The position numbers were made by a program, and so were the translations under genes. DNA of 64,000 nucleotides from Corallium rubrum (lineage: Eukaryota > Cnidaria > Anthozoa > Scleralcyonacea > Coralliidae), in the NCBI GenBank assembly GCA_964035015.1, contig CAXIUP010000007.1, positions 275,501-339,500 on the forward strand, read 5' to 3'. Of this stretch, positions 41,885-53,500 are shown piece after piece (positions within the stretch are counted from its first letter, which is position 1; each line of letters begins with the position of its first letter). The notes beneath the pieces were generated by a model that was not told where the DNA came from, did not search any database, and saw only the letters and a program-made list of their open reading frames with translations.

Positions 41885-42040
41885 AAATGTACTAAAATGC
41901 TGAAATACATATTGTTTCGAAACCAGACAATCCGCAAAAATTCTCAAAACCGTTCAAATTTACATAAAAATGTATTAAAATGCGGAAATACATATCGAAA
42001 CGAGACAATCCGCAAAAATTCTCAAAACCGTTCAAATTTA
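41885..42040. repeat. two-copy tandem repeat, about 80 bases
   Basis: AGACAATCCGCAAAAATTCT and the following CAAAACCGTTCAAATTTA occur twice, preceded each time by TGAAATACATAT-like sequence. Confidence 0.75.
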
Positions 42041-42269
42041 TACCGATAGACCAGTAGCCCACTGTCAGCTGTCGACTTGTCATATATTTCTTGGCGTCTT
42101 GTGATAGCGCGCAAATGTTCATTACCTGAAACAAAACTCAACTTTCTATCTTCCATTCGTTCTGGTACACGTTCGTAAACCATTCGAACATACGAATAAG
42201 ACTTCTGAAGTATGCTGATTCGGATCCGCTATTGGTCGTTTGCGTTGATCACGTGATTGACGAAAACAT

Positions 42270-42273
<4 letters not shown>

Positions 42274-42361
<88 letters not shown>
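42274..42361. repeat. AC dinucleotide microsatellite
   Basis: About 44 uninterrupted AC units. A minus frame through it gives a Val-Cys run and should be ignored. Confidence 0.95.
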
Positions 42362-42363
<2 letters not shown>

Positions 42364-42603
42364 CCGCGCTCATGACATAGCGGATATGGTTTAGCAACCA
42401 GTATCCGCAAAAATAGGGCTTAGGCGTAGCACTAAGAGCAGGTGGAGCTGCCAGATAATCTTCTTCAGGTGCCTTTGGAGCCATGGACAGATTTTGTATA
42501 GTTTTCTGAAGCTGTGTTCGAAGATTGTTCTTGATGCTGGTTCTGCAGATGTTTTTGGAATGTTAGGAAACGCTGTAGCTCCTTCGAGTAAAATGTGCTC
42601 TTT

Positions 42604-44070
42604 TCATCAGGGGGTTAACTGCGGCGCTTGAGCAATACGTTCCATTTTTTGATCGGAGTTATACACAGCGTTCAAGCCAGGCGATTGTTGATAAGATTGT
42701 TTCGTAAAATACGACCTCAAAATATCGTTTTCTCCAGATAGAACGTTAGTCCTGAGACCAGTGGCGTGGTGGCAAGTTTCAGTCTAGGGGAGGGGGGGGG
42801 GGGCAGATTAGCTTTGGCACCACACACCCCACACACACACAAAAAAAGACATTACTGTATTTGATAAATGTTGACAATTTTTGCTTTAAAATAACACAAG
42901 TAGCAATATATAATATTACAACAAACAACGGGTTCTCTCAAAGGCGACAAGCGCGGAAGTAGCGCCAAACTTCTAGGGGAGTCCAGGGGCATGCCCCCCG
43001 GAAATTTTTGAAATCTAGAGTCTCTGATATGCAATTTCCTGCATTTTGGAGTGAGATTTTACAGAATTCTGAAGATTATAAAGCATCATAGAAAACACAA
43101 AAGATCACACATTTCAGGTCTTTATATCCCCCCGACATTCGGCTTTAATTTGGACGAATTGGCAAATCCACCTTGGAGAGAACTGGGGGGGGGGACGTGT
43201 CCGTGCGACGGGCTCACGTACTTTTAGTACAGCAGCGATGCGGCATTAATGAGGCCTTCATGTCAGCTTCGATGTAGATTTTTCTATACAATCTATTCCG
43301 ACAAAGCCACATATTCTAAATATTAAATTGGAGACATAGCAGCTATAGAAAGAGATATAGGTTTATTTTGTTAAGTTTTGGCGCCCCTGCTAGTTTTGGC
43401 GCCCCTGCTGCAACCCCAGCTGGGGAGGGGGCTTGGCTCCCCTGCCACCACGCCACTGCCTGAGACGATGCTGGTCATCGGTTGTCGGTTTTAAATCAAG
43501 CATGCATAAAATAACCGTCAGGGCGGCTTGTTGCTTTTTCGTATGTTTCCATAAACTCTTGAACATGACCTGGGTTAACTTGCCGTGCCAGAATAGAAAT
43601 TTGTTGCTTGTCTCTACGAGATCTGAAGAGCACTATATAGTGGGCATTCAGGCTAATGTTTCTCGTTTCTTTGCCTTGAACAATATAGATTACAGACAAA
43701 TTCCAGTGATGACTCCCCTTTGTAAACAAATCAGCAATACGTTTATCTCCCCTTGACTGTGTCATAAGATCATCAAGAACGATCAGGTTACGTTGAGACA
43801 CATCAAGAAAATTATCAGAGTCAATGTCGGAGGGTATACCCTCGTAGAATTCAAAACCAGGTATAGTTTGATCATTTCTAAATACATGGGCTGCCATTGC
43901 CCATAACACCAGATGATACGTTCGGGAGGAGGATTAATCGTAGTTTCAGCGTTTTCCAGAAGAGTTTTCACCCAACAGCCTTGCCACTTTGGGTACACCC
44001 TGCTACGATGCACGTAAATGGATGTTGCATGATTGTGGATCCGCTGACAAGAGGAGCTGCTTGAGCATTG
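42604..44070 (-). pseudogene. A32-like packaging ATPase remnant, copy 1
   Basis: From right to left, several frames give a family-specific set: NPPPERIIWCYGQWQPMY near 43880-43930, a Walker B-like LIVLDDLM near 43770, FTKGSHHWNLSVIYIVQ near 43680-43730, and SLNAHYIVLF near 43640. The P-loop region around 43960-44010 is shifted out of frame. A hAT MITE (42759-43458) splits the C-terminal part, which resumes at about 42758 and ends near 42604. The family is the packaging ATPase of another virus-like element, distinct in sequence from 22038-22646. Its orientation is opposite to the 5' flank copy at 44088-44200. Confidence 0.65.
42759..43458. mobile_element. hAT MITE with perfect 8-base duplication
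   Basis: Ends CAGTGGCGTGGTGGC and GCCACCACGCCACTG are flanked on both sides by CCTGAGAC (42751-42758 and 43459-43466). The 8-base duplication and CAGTGGCG termini are classic hAT. 700 bases, no transposase. Confidence 0.9.
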
Positions 44071-44087
44071 TCTAATATACTATGACT

Positions 44088-44200
44088 AAAATCTTGGATG
44101 TATATCTAAATAAGGTTTTATAGCTGAGAAAACTTCATTCTATACCCGACCGTCTATCCGGAAATATGTTCTACGTTTGTCAAGTTTGCGGTAAATCGTA
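44088..44200 (+). repeat. direct copy of the 5' flank of the ATPase gene at 55031-55145
   Basis: TGACTAAAATCTTGGATGT, TTCATTCTATACC and TTCTACGTTTGTCAAGTTTG match 55031-55140 in the same direction, while the ATPase body beside it is inverted. The junction is near 44070. Confidence 0.7.
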
Positions 44201-44205
44201 TAATA

Positions 44206-44835
44206 AACCCAACGAGACCGAGGTTTCTAGGCGAAGCCGAGTTGACTATCTTCTTCGAGGCGAAGCCGAGTTGACTATCCGCTCATAGAAAACGAGGGCG
44301 AGTTGTCTAATTGTTTTAGTATCAACCACAAACAACTTTTCTTTAATGTAAAGAAGTCTTATCAAACATTGTTCCAAATTTTCAGATAGTTTTACCTTTT
44401 TGTTTGCAGAAGCCTCCCCATACAAAATGGAGAGTAGTTTGATGGCATTGGTAAACAATCGCTCACAAAACACCAGATTGTAATTACTTTGCTTCAAATT
44501 TGGTGTAGCTATACTCCATAGACATAAGCGAATTCATTTTCTTATTCGAAAATGTCAAACTGAATAAATTTCCATTACTTTCGACCCAATGTTTTCTTCA
44601 CTCGTACAAAAATTTTAGCAGACGCCATGTTTGATTTTTTTAGCCTAGTTTCCAGGTTTCGCTTGCGGCGTGAATATGTCGTCGCTTCTGATTGGTCAGA
44701 AAAGGAGTATTCCAGTTACAAGAAGGTCTATCATTGGATAACGCTACTAGTGGTCTATCACCAATAGATCACTAGTAGCTCGGCCAATCATGAAGCCGGA
44801 TTCGTAATAGTCCACTAGTTGGTTGATACAAAGTC
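44206..44835. mobile_element. MITE related to the hairpin at 13804-13910
   Basis: AATTGTTTTAGTATCAACC near 44311-44329 and GGTTGATAC near 44821-44829 are inverted. The left part repeats GGCGAAGCCGAGTTGACTAT twice. A minus frame (44246-44497) is open but is probably element-derived. Confidence 0.45.
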
Positions 44836-45385
44836 ATAGTCATAGCCATATACTCATAGCCATATAGTCATAGTCATATAGTCATAGTCACATAGTCATA
44901 GTCATATAGTCATAATCATATAGTCATAGTCATATAGTCATATAGTCGTATATAGTCATAGTCATATAGTCATAGTCATATAGTCATAGTCACATAGTCG
45001 TATAGTCATCGTCATATAGTCATAGTCATAGCCATATAGTCATATAGTCATAGTCATAGCCATATAGTCATATAGTCACAGTCATATAGTCATAGTCATA
45101 TAGTCATAATCATATTGTCATAGTCATATAGTTATAGTCATATAGTAATAGCCATATAACATCATGAATATAAATAACATGCAGCTTCCTAGGAAGTCCT
45201 ACGTGACATCATAGTCATATAGTCATACAGTCATAGTCATAGTCATATGACTCTGACTAAATGGCTATGCGGACTATATACGACTATGACTATGATTATA
45301 TGACTATGACTATATGACTATATGACTATATGATTATATGACTATATGATTATATGACTATATGACTATGACTGTACGACTATAT
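44836..45385. repeat. CATAGTCATATAGT satellite with an internal inversion
   Basis: The plus strand reads ATAGTCATAGTCATATAGTC up to about 45248. After a short non-repeat (CTCTGACTAAATGGCTATGCGG) it reads the complementary ATGACTATATGACT to 45385. There is a non-repeat island at 45150-45205. Confidence 0.85.
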
Positions 45386-45424
<39 letters not shown>

Positions 45425-45694
45425 CAGTTATTTAAACACGGTAGCCTTTCAACTTGTAACTAAACCTAAGAGTTATAAAAGTACCAAAAGTCATATAAAT
45501 CAAGAGAAAGAAAAGAAAAAAAAAAGTTGATTTTCAAAGGGCCGTGTAAGAAATAAGATAAAAACTATATTTACAAGAATAAGAAAACACTAAATAGATA
45601 TATTTACATAAAAAATTTATGATATATTAAAAGAAAAGTGACACACGTTTAAAATTTGATAAGAATATTATGGTATTAAACAGCCACTGGGCTT

Positions 45695-47863
45695 CTAAAG
45701 TTTTCCATAAACAAGGAGATCGTTCCAGACTCTAGCTCCCCTATAACTAAAAGATTTTTTTAAAGCATTCGTATTTGGTTTGGGCAAAGATAAAACGCGG
45801 TTGTTACTTCTTAAGTTGTAACAAGGGCGATTAGAAAGGGAAAATAAATCAGTAAGGTTATTATTATTTTCCCCTCGTACTAACTTTTTCATTAAAGAAC
45901 ACAACTGGGCTTTTCTTCTGCCATATAATCTCTCCCAACCAAGTTTTTTCATAACAATATCAGACGGAGTATCATAGCTATCACCTGTGATAATTCGACC
46001 TGCTTTATTTTGAAGCTTTTCAAGTTTATTTTGTAATGTGATAGAACAATTATCCCACACTAAAGCGCAGTAATCAAAGTGTGGTAAAATAAGAACCTTA
46101 TAAATAGAATTTAAAGATTTTTTATTCACTAGATCCTTAGATCGTCTCAATAAACCTATTCCTTTTGAGACTTTGCGTGTAATTTGGTCGATGTGTTTAT
46201 CCCAGGTGATATATTCATCTACCATAACTCCCAGAGTTTTAGTAGTCGATACTCGCTTGATTTTTTCAGAACCTATTTGCAAATGTGGATCAGTAATTAC
46301 CTGTGATAGCCTTTGCCTGGATCCGATTAGCATATACTTAAAAATCAGTTTTAAATAAGGGGTCAAAACATAAGCAGAGTCCTTCAATAGCCTACCAGGA
46401 ATTTTGTCTGGTCCTGATGCTTTGCCAGGTTTAGTCTTCAGCAAAGCATTCAAAACATTAGCATATGAAACTGGATTAAAACTGAATTCAGCGTTGGCTA
46501 TATGGTGCACATATTTAGTATAATCGCAAGTGGTATTGTCTAGTTGGCTTGACAATTCAGGGCCAATCTCAGTGAAGTATTTGTTAAATGCATCAGCTAT
46601 TTCATTTTTATCAGTTAGAATATCACCGTTCGAAGCTTTCATTTTAGTAATATTCGTAGTTTTTGAACAGCGACCCTTGCCTCCAAGAACTTGGTTTATG
46701 TTTCTCCACATCTCTTTAGGATTATTCATATTTTGATCAATACTATTTTTGCAGTATTCAGTTTTTACAGACTTAATCAGATTGTTAATTAGATTACGCT
46801 GAGTTTTATAGGCTTTGTTAAAATATTCAGATTTAGTTTTCACTGCTTTTTTGTTTAAATAATCTCGATGATTCATCTCATGTCTAATACTGGTGGTTAA
46901 CCAGGGGGCATATACACTCCTGACCCTTCGAGTTCTAATGGGAGCATAAATATCAGATACTGAATCAAAAATTGTCTTTAATCGATCCCCTAGAAAATTG
47001 GGGTCATTCGAATCCCAGGAGATTTTGTTCAATTCAGAATATAAATGCTCATTAAAGCAACTGCTGTTATAGTTTTTAAAATTTCTGCTATCAATTATCT
47101 TAGGCTTATCCTTAGGAACGGAAATTTTTAAACATACATAAACAAGGCTGTGGTCACTTAAACCCACATGAATTACACCACAATTTTTAACTTTGTCAGG
47201 ACGATTACTTGCAATAATGTCCAGTAAAGATTCATGATCAGTTGTGATTCGTGTAGGTTCCGTAATGTATTGTTTTAATTGGAAAAGATCAAGAATTTCA
47301 ATTAGTCTTTTGGAGTGACTTTGTAAGTTAGATAGGGAAAGGTCACAATTTAAGTCCCCAGAGACAATTAATTCTTTATCTTCAGAATCTAATTTACACA
47401 AATAGTCTTCTAAATTGACCATAAAATCAATGTTTGAATCAGGAGGCCGATAAATAGAGGTAAATATGATAGGTTTGGCTTTTGGTTTAATTGCCTCAAT
47501 GCAAACAGCTTCCATGGTTACAGGAACTAATTGGGACTTTTCCCTAATATTAAAAACATCCCTGGTATAAATAGCTACACCACCTCCATGTCTAGATCTA
47601 TCTTTCCTGAATAGATTATATCCCGGTATGCTTACTTCATCGTTAGAAATTGTATTATCAAGCCTAGTTTCGTTTATACTCAATACGTCGAGAGGCTTAT
47701 TAAACAGATATATTCTCAATTGATCAATATACTTTGGGATTGAGGCAATATTGATATGAGCTATTCGAAATCCAGTCAGGCTATCAAGAGATATTTGATC
47801 ATTAACTTGAGAACTTTCAGCATGTTGGGAAAGATCAGATATGCTACTTAAAGACAAGTTCAA
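45695..47863 (-). CDS. LINE ORF2 with endonuclease but no RT catalytic core
   Basis: 722 codons, open throughout. Residues 25-250 are an APE-like endonuclease, with INETRLDN, IYRPPDSN, VSGDLNCD and a GLSDHSLV ending with its catalytic Asp-His. The start of the RT follows (GKASGPDKIPGRLLKDSA near 485). The frame then jumps directly to YMLIGSRQRLSQV, a phrase that normally lies after the catalytic (F/Y)xDD motif, and continues into the thumb and C-terminal region. About the whole RT palm is missing by an in-frame deletion near 46340. The protein could still nick DNA but not reverse transcribe. Confidence 0.8.
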   Translation of the reverse strand: MNLSLSSISDLSQHAESSQVNDQISLDSLTGFRIAHINIASIPKYIDQLRIYLFNKPLDVLSINETRLDNTISNDEVSIPGYNLFRKDRSRHGGGVAIYTRDVFNIREKSQLVPVTMEAVCIEAIKPKAKPIIFTSIYRPPDSNIDFMVNLEDYLCKLDSEDKELIVSGDLNCDLSLSNLQSHSKRLIEILDLFQLKQYITEPTRITTDHESLLDIIASNRPDKVKNCGVIHVGLSDHSLVYVCLKISVPKDKPKIIDSRNFKNYNSSCFNEHLYSELNKISWDSNDPNFLGDRLKTIFDSVSDIYAPIRTRRVRSVYAPWLTTSIRHEMNHRDYLNKKAVKTKSEYFNKAYKTQRNLINNLIKSVKTEYCKNSIDQNMNNPKEMWRNINQVLGGKGRCSKTTNITKMKASNGDILTDKNEIADAFNKYFTEIGPELSSQLDNTTCDYTKYVHHIANAEFSFNPVSYANVLNALLKTKPGKASGPDKIPGRLLKDSAYVLTPYLKLIFKYMLIGSRQRLSQVITDPHLQIGSEKIKRVSTTKTLGVMVDEYITWDKHIDQITRKVSKGIGLLRRSKDLVNKKSLNSIYKVLILPHFDYCALVWDNCSITLQNKLEKLQNKAGRIITGDSYDTPSDIVMKKLGWERLYGRRKAQLCSLMKKLVRGENNNNLTDLFSLSNRPCYNLRSNNRVLSLPKPNTNALKKSFSYRGARVWNDLLVYGKL

Positions 47864-47900
47864 GGGGACAACGCTAGAATCTGGATTTATTAAAATCTGG

Positions 47901-49475
47901 TTAAAAACGTCTTATTTGAGAAATAAAATCTTTGGCTAAAATAATGTTTCCTGTTTTGTTTAAGTGGAGACCTGATCGATTTAAACCTCTCGTATCAACA
48001 TTATCATGCTTCAAAAACACATAATTATTATCACAACAAAGACGTTCAAGTAGTGAATTTACCTTACAGACTTTGTCAGCAAAGTTATCAGACCTTACCA
48101 CAAGTGATGATATAGTTATTTTAGTCGAGGGAGAATCTTCTTCTATAATCTTGCACAAATTTTTTGTTGCTTTGACAATTTCTTTGGGCTTCTTAGTTGG
48201 TAGGTCATTTGTGCCAGCGTGGACGATGATGTGATCGGGATTTTTTTGCAAGGATGGACGAACATAATCTTTCATATCTGCCAGTGTAGCCCCGGAGAAT
48301 GATTTGACACTCACACGAGATTGTGTTGATTTACTGACGAGATCTTGTCGAATACCTTTTAACAAAGAATCGCCGAGAATGGCGATGAACTTCTTTGAAG
48401 TTGAAGTTGAAGGATGCCCATTTTGATTGATAGCGTTATTTTTATTGGTGTTGGTCATCTGGCTCGACGAAACGTTTTCTTCTAAGGTTGGATCTGGAGA
48501 TATAACCGTCGAACTGAGGTTTAAAGGCCGAGTATGAGCAAGCGAATTGTAACGATTGCTTGTTTTTAAAATTGGGCTGTAATTTTCATCTTTTTTCGTG
48601 CTGACTTTCTTAGCAGTAGCTTTGGACCCCTTGGTGGTTTGTCTGGTTTGCCAGTGATTGTCCACGTTTTGTGAATTCTCTAGGGTTTGTTGAGATTGGT
48701 CTTCGTCTTGCATAATTCGTAATGCTGCGATGAGGTTAGCTTTCTCGTCTTGTAACCTTTTGACTGTGTCCCTTAATTCACTGATGTTGAACGTGGCTTC
48801 TTGGAGTTCTTGTTTTAAGCTACTATTTTCATCTTCCAGTTGAAGTCGGTCTTGATTTAATAAAAATGTTTTGTCGGCAGGTTTGAGTACGCTGTCGTCG
48901 GCCATTTTTTTCTGGATGAGGATTATATCCCTTTGAATATTTTTGAGATGAATTTCGACTTCGTCACACTTACATGATTTTCGTTCTCGACAAGATTTAG
49001 ACTTGCTGTTAATCACTTGGACATCGCCCTCATCTTTATTGGATTCATGTGGTTCGAGCATTGATCCTTCAAGCGTGTAGTCTATTAACTCTGAATCAAT
49101 CACCTCAACCAGCTCCATATTGTTGGAGGCTTCGCTTCCAAGGTTGTCATCTTCATAATTATCTTTAACGCTCTCCACAGGGTGATGGCAAGCATAGTTC
49201 GTAAACTTATTTGCCAAATAACTCTCAGCATTATCCTTAACAATAACTAGTTTCTCCTTCGATGGGCCAAACCATTTAATACCGAATTCCTGTCCTGTGA
49301 AGAGTTTCGTTTCTCCTCCAGGCGAAGTCCATTTGCCAGATACGGCTAAGTCTGTTTCCATAAAATGCTTTAATTCTATCAATCTTCCTTTCCAGAGATA
49401 AATCGACCCATCAAATATCAGATTTTCACACTGTGTTGAAGAGAATGTAACTTTGGTGTAGGGAGATGACTTCAT
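47901..49475 (-). CDS. LINE ORF1 with coiled coil and SGNH esterase domain
   Basis: 524 codons, intact. Residues 1-110 include a globular start, and a Cys/Lys patch (SCRERKSCKCDE) is near 170. A long coiled coil covers 180-270 (LEDENSSLKQELQEATFNIS), with a disordered linker to 365. The C-terminal domain is an SGNH hydrolase: FIAILGDSLLKG has the GDS serine, VHAGTNDL the Asn block, and SGLHLNKTG the terminal His. ORF1 proteins of CR1/L2 elements use such esterase domains together with RNA binding; the biological substrate is unknown. It lies 37 bases upstream of ORF2 in transcript order. Confidence 0.8.
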   Translation of the reverse strand: MKSSPYTKVTFSSTQCENLIFDGSIYLWKGRLIELKHFMETDLAVSGKWTSPGGETKLFTGQEFGIKWFGPSKEKLVIVKDNAESYLANKFTNYACHHPVESVKDNYEDDNLGSEASNNMELVEVIDSELIDYTLEGSMLEPHESNKDEGDVQVINSKSKSCRERKSCKCDEVEIHLKNIQRDIILIQKKMADDSVLKPADKTFLLNQDRLQLEDENSSLKQELQEATFNISELRDTVKRLQDEKANLIAALRIMQDEDQSQQTLENSQNVDNHWQTRQTTKGSKATAKKVSTKKDENYSPILKTSNRYNSLAHTRPLNLSSTVISPDPTLEENVSSSQMTNTNKNNAINQNGHPSTSTSKKFIAILGDSLLKGIRQDLVSKSTQSRVSVKSFSGATLADMKDYVRPSLQKNPDHIIVHAGTNDLPTKKPKEIVKATKNLCKIIEEDSPSTKITISSLVVRSDNFADKVCKVNSLLERLCCDNNYVFLKHDNVDTRGLNRSGLHLNKTGNIILAKDFISQIRRF

Positions 49476-50159
49476 GGCGAGAAATAATGGTCACGCATGC
49501 GCGTAATGCATGCCCACTTACAAAAATTTTGACTAGAAAGGTTCTGCGAGATTAATAGGACTTACATAGAGGATGAGTGAAACAATCGTCGTAGCAGTGT
49601 CAATTTTGAAATTATTTCAAATGTTTCAATCTGAATCGTATAGTGCAACACATCTGCGATATAAATATCATGAGCGGTATGCCACAGATATTAAATCCGT
49701 TGCGGTTTTTGATATACTATTTTGAGCACAAGTCTAACATAAGCCAATATGGCGAATACGAAAATTGTACCAACCTTGCTGCTCAGGTTATCGAAAATCA
49801 AACAGAGGTATACTATTTCCGTACAAGTTTCGATCTGATTCGGCTACTATAAAGATCCGTCTTTTCGATGATATTCTTCATTTCTACCCTGTATTTGTCG
49901 TTGTTGCGGTTTTCAATCTCAAAGCTTCAGTATTTTCTGATTATCGAATGAAGATTTCATCCAACATTGCATAAATTAGTTGTTCTCTTTTCTTCTGAAC
50001 CGCGGAACTGTGACGACCGCACGACATAGGTACTAGTTTAATAGGGCTTTAGCTCCGCCTCTCTATGTCCACCATTTCTCGCCATGAGTTTTAGAAGAAT
50101 TAATCATAATCGAGGAGCTCGAAAAATCATGACCAGACGCCATATTGACCTCTCAAAAA

Positions 50160-50550
50160 AAAAATATATGACTATATGAATATGACTATATGACTATATG
50201 ACTATGACAAAATGACTATGACTATATGACTATATGACTATATGACTATATGACTATATGACCATGACCATGACCATGACCATGACCATGACCATGACGA
50301 CTATGACTATGACTTATGACTTATGACTTATGACTTATGACTTATGACTTATGACTTATGACTTATGACTTATGACTTATGACTTATGACTTATGACTTA
50401 TGACTTATGACTTATGACTTATGACTTATGACTTATGACTTATGACTTATGACTTATGACTTATGACTTATGACTTATGACTTATGACTTATGACTTATG
50501 ACTTATGACTTATGACTTATGACTTATGACTTATGACTTATGACTTATGA
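50160..50550. repeat. TATGAC hexamer and TTATGAC heptamer arrays
   Basis: 50160-50260 is TATGACTATA-type. 50262-50300 is about six ATGACC units. 50308-50550 is about 34 near-perfect TTATGAC heptamers. The array continues straight into the G+C block. Confidence 0.9.
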
Positions 50551-53500
50551 CGCGCGACGCGACGCGGCGCGACGCGGCGCGACGCGACGCGGCGCGACGC
50601 GGCGCGGCGCGCGCGCGGCGAGCGCGCGACGCGGCGCGGCGCGGCGCGCGCGCGCGCGCGCGCGGCGCGGCGCGGCGCGCGCGCGGCGCGGGCGCGGCGC
50701 GGCGCGGCGCGGCGCGCGCGCGGCGCGCGCGCGGCGCGGCGCGGCGCGCGCGCGGCGCGCGGCGCGGCGCGGCGCGGCGCGGCGCGGCGCGGCGCGGCGC
50801 GGCGCGGCGCGGCGCGCGACGCGGCGCGCGCGGCGCGGCGCGCGCGGCGCGGCGCGGCGCGGCGCGCGCGCGGCGCGGCGCGGCGCGGCGCGGCGCGGCG
50901 CGCGCGCGGCGCGGCGCGCGCGCGCGCGCGCGGCGCGGCGCGGCGCGCGCGCGCGCGCGCGCGCGCGGCGCGGCGCGCGCGCGCGGCGCGGCGCGGCGCG
51001 GCGCGGCGCGGCGCGGCGCGCGCGCGACGCGCGCGGCGCGGCGCGGGCGCGGCGCGGCGCGGCGCGCGCGCGCGCGCGGCGCGGCGGCGCGGCGCGGCGC
51101 GGCGCGAGCGCGCGCGCGGCGCGCTGGCGCGGCGCGGCGCGGCGCGGCGCGGCGCGGCGCGGCGCGCGGCGCGCGCGCGCGCGGCGCGCGGCGCGGCGCG
51201 GCGCGGCGCGGCGCGCGCGCGGCGCGGCGCGCGGCGCGCGCGGCGCGGCGCGGCGCGGCGCGGCGCGGCGCGGCGCGGCGCGCGCGCGGCGCGGCGCGGC
51301 GCGGCGCGGCGCGGCGGCGCGGCGCGCGGCGCGGCTGCATGCGCGGCGCAACGCGGCGCGGCGCGGCGCGGCGCGCGCGCGCGACGCGCGCGCGGCGCGA
51401 CGCGGCGCGGCGCGCGCGCGCGCGACGCGACGCGAGCGCGCGCGCGGCGCGAGCGCGCGCGCGGCGCGAGCGCGACGCGACGCGGCGACGCGCGCGCGGC
51501 GGCGCGAGCGCGGCGCGACGCGCGCGGCGCGAGCGCGGCGCGCGGCGCGACGCGAGCGCGCGCGGCGCGGCGCGGCGCGGCGCGCGCGGCGCGGCGCGGC
51601 GCGGCGCGCGACGCGCGCGCGCGCGCGCGACGCGCGCGCGGCGCGCGACGCGCGCGGCGCGACGCGGCGCGGCGCGACGCGGCGCGGCGACGCGACGCGG
51701 CGCGACGCGACGCGGCGCGGCGCGGCGCGGCGCGCGGCGCGGCGCGGCGCGCGCGCGCGCGCGCGCGCGCGCGCGCGGCGCGGCGCGGCGCGCGGCGAGC
51801 GCGGCGCGCGGCGCGGCGCGGCGCGGCGGCGCTGCGCGGCGCGGCGCGGCGCGGCGCGCGCGCGGCGCGGCGCGGCGCGACGCGGCGGCGCGGCGGCGCG
51901 GCGCGGCGCGGCGCGCGCGCGGCGCGCGACGCGACGCGGCGCGACGCGGCGCGGCGCGCGGCGCGGCGCGCGACGCGGCGCGCGGCGCGGCGCGAGCGCG
52001 GCGCGACGCGGCGCGGCGCGGCGCGCGGACGCGGCGCGGCGCGCGGCGCGGCGCGGCGCGCGGCGCGGCGCGGCGCGCGGCGCGAGCGCGAGCGGCGCGC
52101 GGCGCGGCGCGCACGCGCGCGCGGCGCGCGCGGCGCGGCGCGCGCGGCGCGGCGCCGGCGCGCGGCGCGCATGACGCGACGCGACGCGGCGCGGCGCGGC
52201 GCGAGCGCGACGCGCGCGCGCGCGACGCGACGCGACGCGGCGCGACGCGGCGCGGCGCGGCGCGGCGCGCGCGCGGCGCGGCGCGGCGCGGCGCGGCGCG
52301 GCGCGCGCGCGACGCGGCGACGCGGCGCGGCGCGGCGCGGCGCGGCGCGGCGACGCGACGCGGCGCGGCGCGGCGCGGCGCGGCGCGGCGCGGCGCGGCG
52401 CGGCGCGGCGCGGCGCGGCGGCGCGCGCGGCGCGGCGCGGCGCGGCGCGGCGCGGCGCGGCGCGGCGCGGCGCGGCGCGGCGCGGCGCGGCGCGGCGGCG
52501 CGGCGCGGCGCGGCGCGAGCGCGGCGCGGCGCGGCGCGGCGCGGCGCGGCGACGCGCGCGGCGCGCGGCGCGGCGCGGCGCGGCGCGGCGCGCGGCGCGG
52601 CGCGGCGCGGCGCGGCGCGCGCGCGGCGCGGCGCGGCGCGGCGCGGCGCGGCGCGGCGCGGCGCGGCGCGGCGCGGCGCGGCGGCGGCGCGGCGCGGCGC
52701 GCGGCGCGGCGGCGCGGCGCGGCGGCGCGGCGCGGCGCGGCGCGGCGGCGCGCGGCGGCGCGGCGCGGCGCGGCGCGGCGCGGCGGCGCGGCGCGGCGCG
52801 GCGCGGCGCGGCGCGGCGCGGCGCGGCGCGCGGCGCGGCGCGGCGCGGCGCGCGGCGCGCGGCGCGGCGCGGCGCGCGCGGCGCGCGCGCGGCGCGGCGC
52901 GCGCGCGGCGCGCGCGGCGCGGCGCGCGCGGCGCGGCGCGGCGCGGCGCGGCGCGGCGCGGCGCGGCGCGGCGGCGCGGCGCGGCGCGCGCGCGCGCGGC
53001 GCGGCGCGGCGCGGCGCGGCGCGGCGGCAACTTACGCGCGGCGCGCGCGGCGGCGCGCTGCGCGCGCGCGGCGCGGCGCGGCGCGGCGCGGCGCAACGCG
53101 GCGCGGCGCAGCTGCAACTTGCGCGCGCGCGGCGCGGCGCGGCGCGGCGCGGCGCAACTTGCGCATAACGGCGCAACGCGGCGCGGCAACTTGCGCAACG
53201 CGCAGCGCGGCGCGGCGCAACGCAGCGCAACGCGCAACACGCAACACTAACGCAACATAACGCAGCTGCAACAACTTGCGGCGCGGCAACTTGCGCAACG
53301 CAACTTGCGGCGCGGCGCGGCGCAACTTGCAACGGCGGCGCGGCGCAACGGCGCGGCGCGGCGCGGCGCAACATAACGCGCGGCGCGGCGCGGCGCGGCG
53401 CGGCGCGGCGCGGCGCGGCGCGGCGCGGCGCGGCGCGGCGCGGCGCGGCGCGGCGCGGCGCGGCGCGGCGGCGCGGCGCGGCGCGGCGCGGCGCGGCGCG

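Larger units (their letters stand above)
45386..50155 (-). mobile_element. CR1/L2-type LINE, nearly full length but with RT core deleted
   Basis: Minus-strand element with an untranslated 5' region (about 49476-50155), ORF1 (47901-49475), ORF2 (45695-47863), a 3' untranslated region and a TTTA-repeat tail (45386-45425 on plus). Satellite sequence of the TATGAC type stands on both sides, so it inserted into the array. Confidence 0.8.

Noticed and set aside
42146-42484. Val-Cys repeat frame
   Set aside because: Translation of the AC microsatellite.
44836-45385. CRISPR-like regular repeats
   Set aside because: The units are contiguous simple sequence without unique spacers, in animal DNA.
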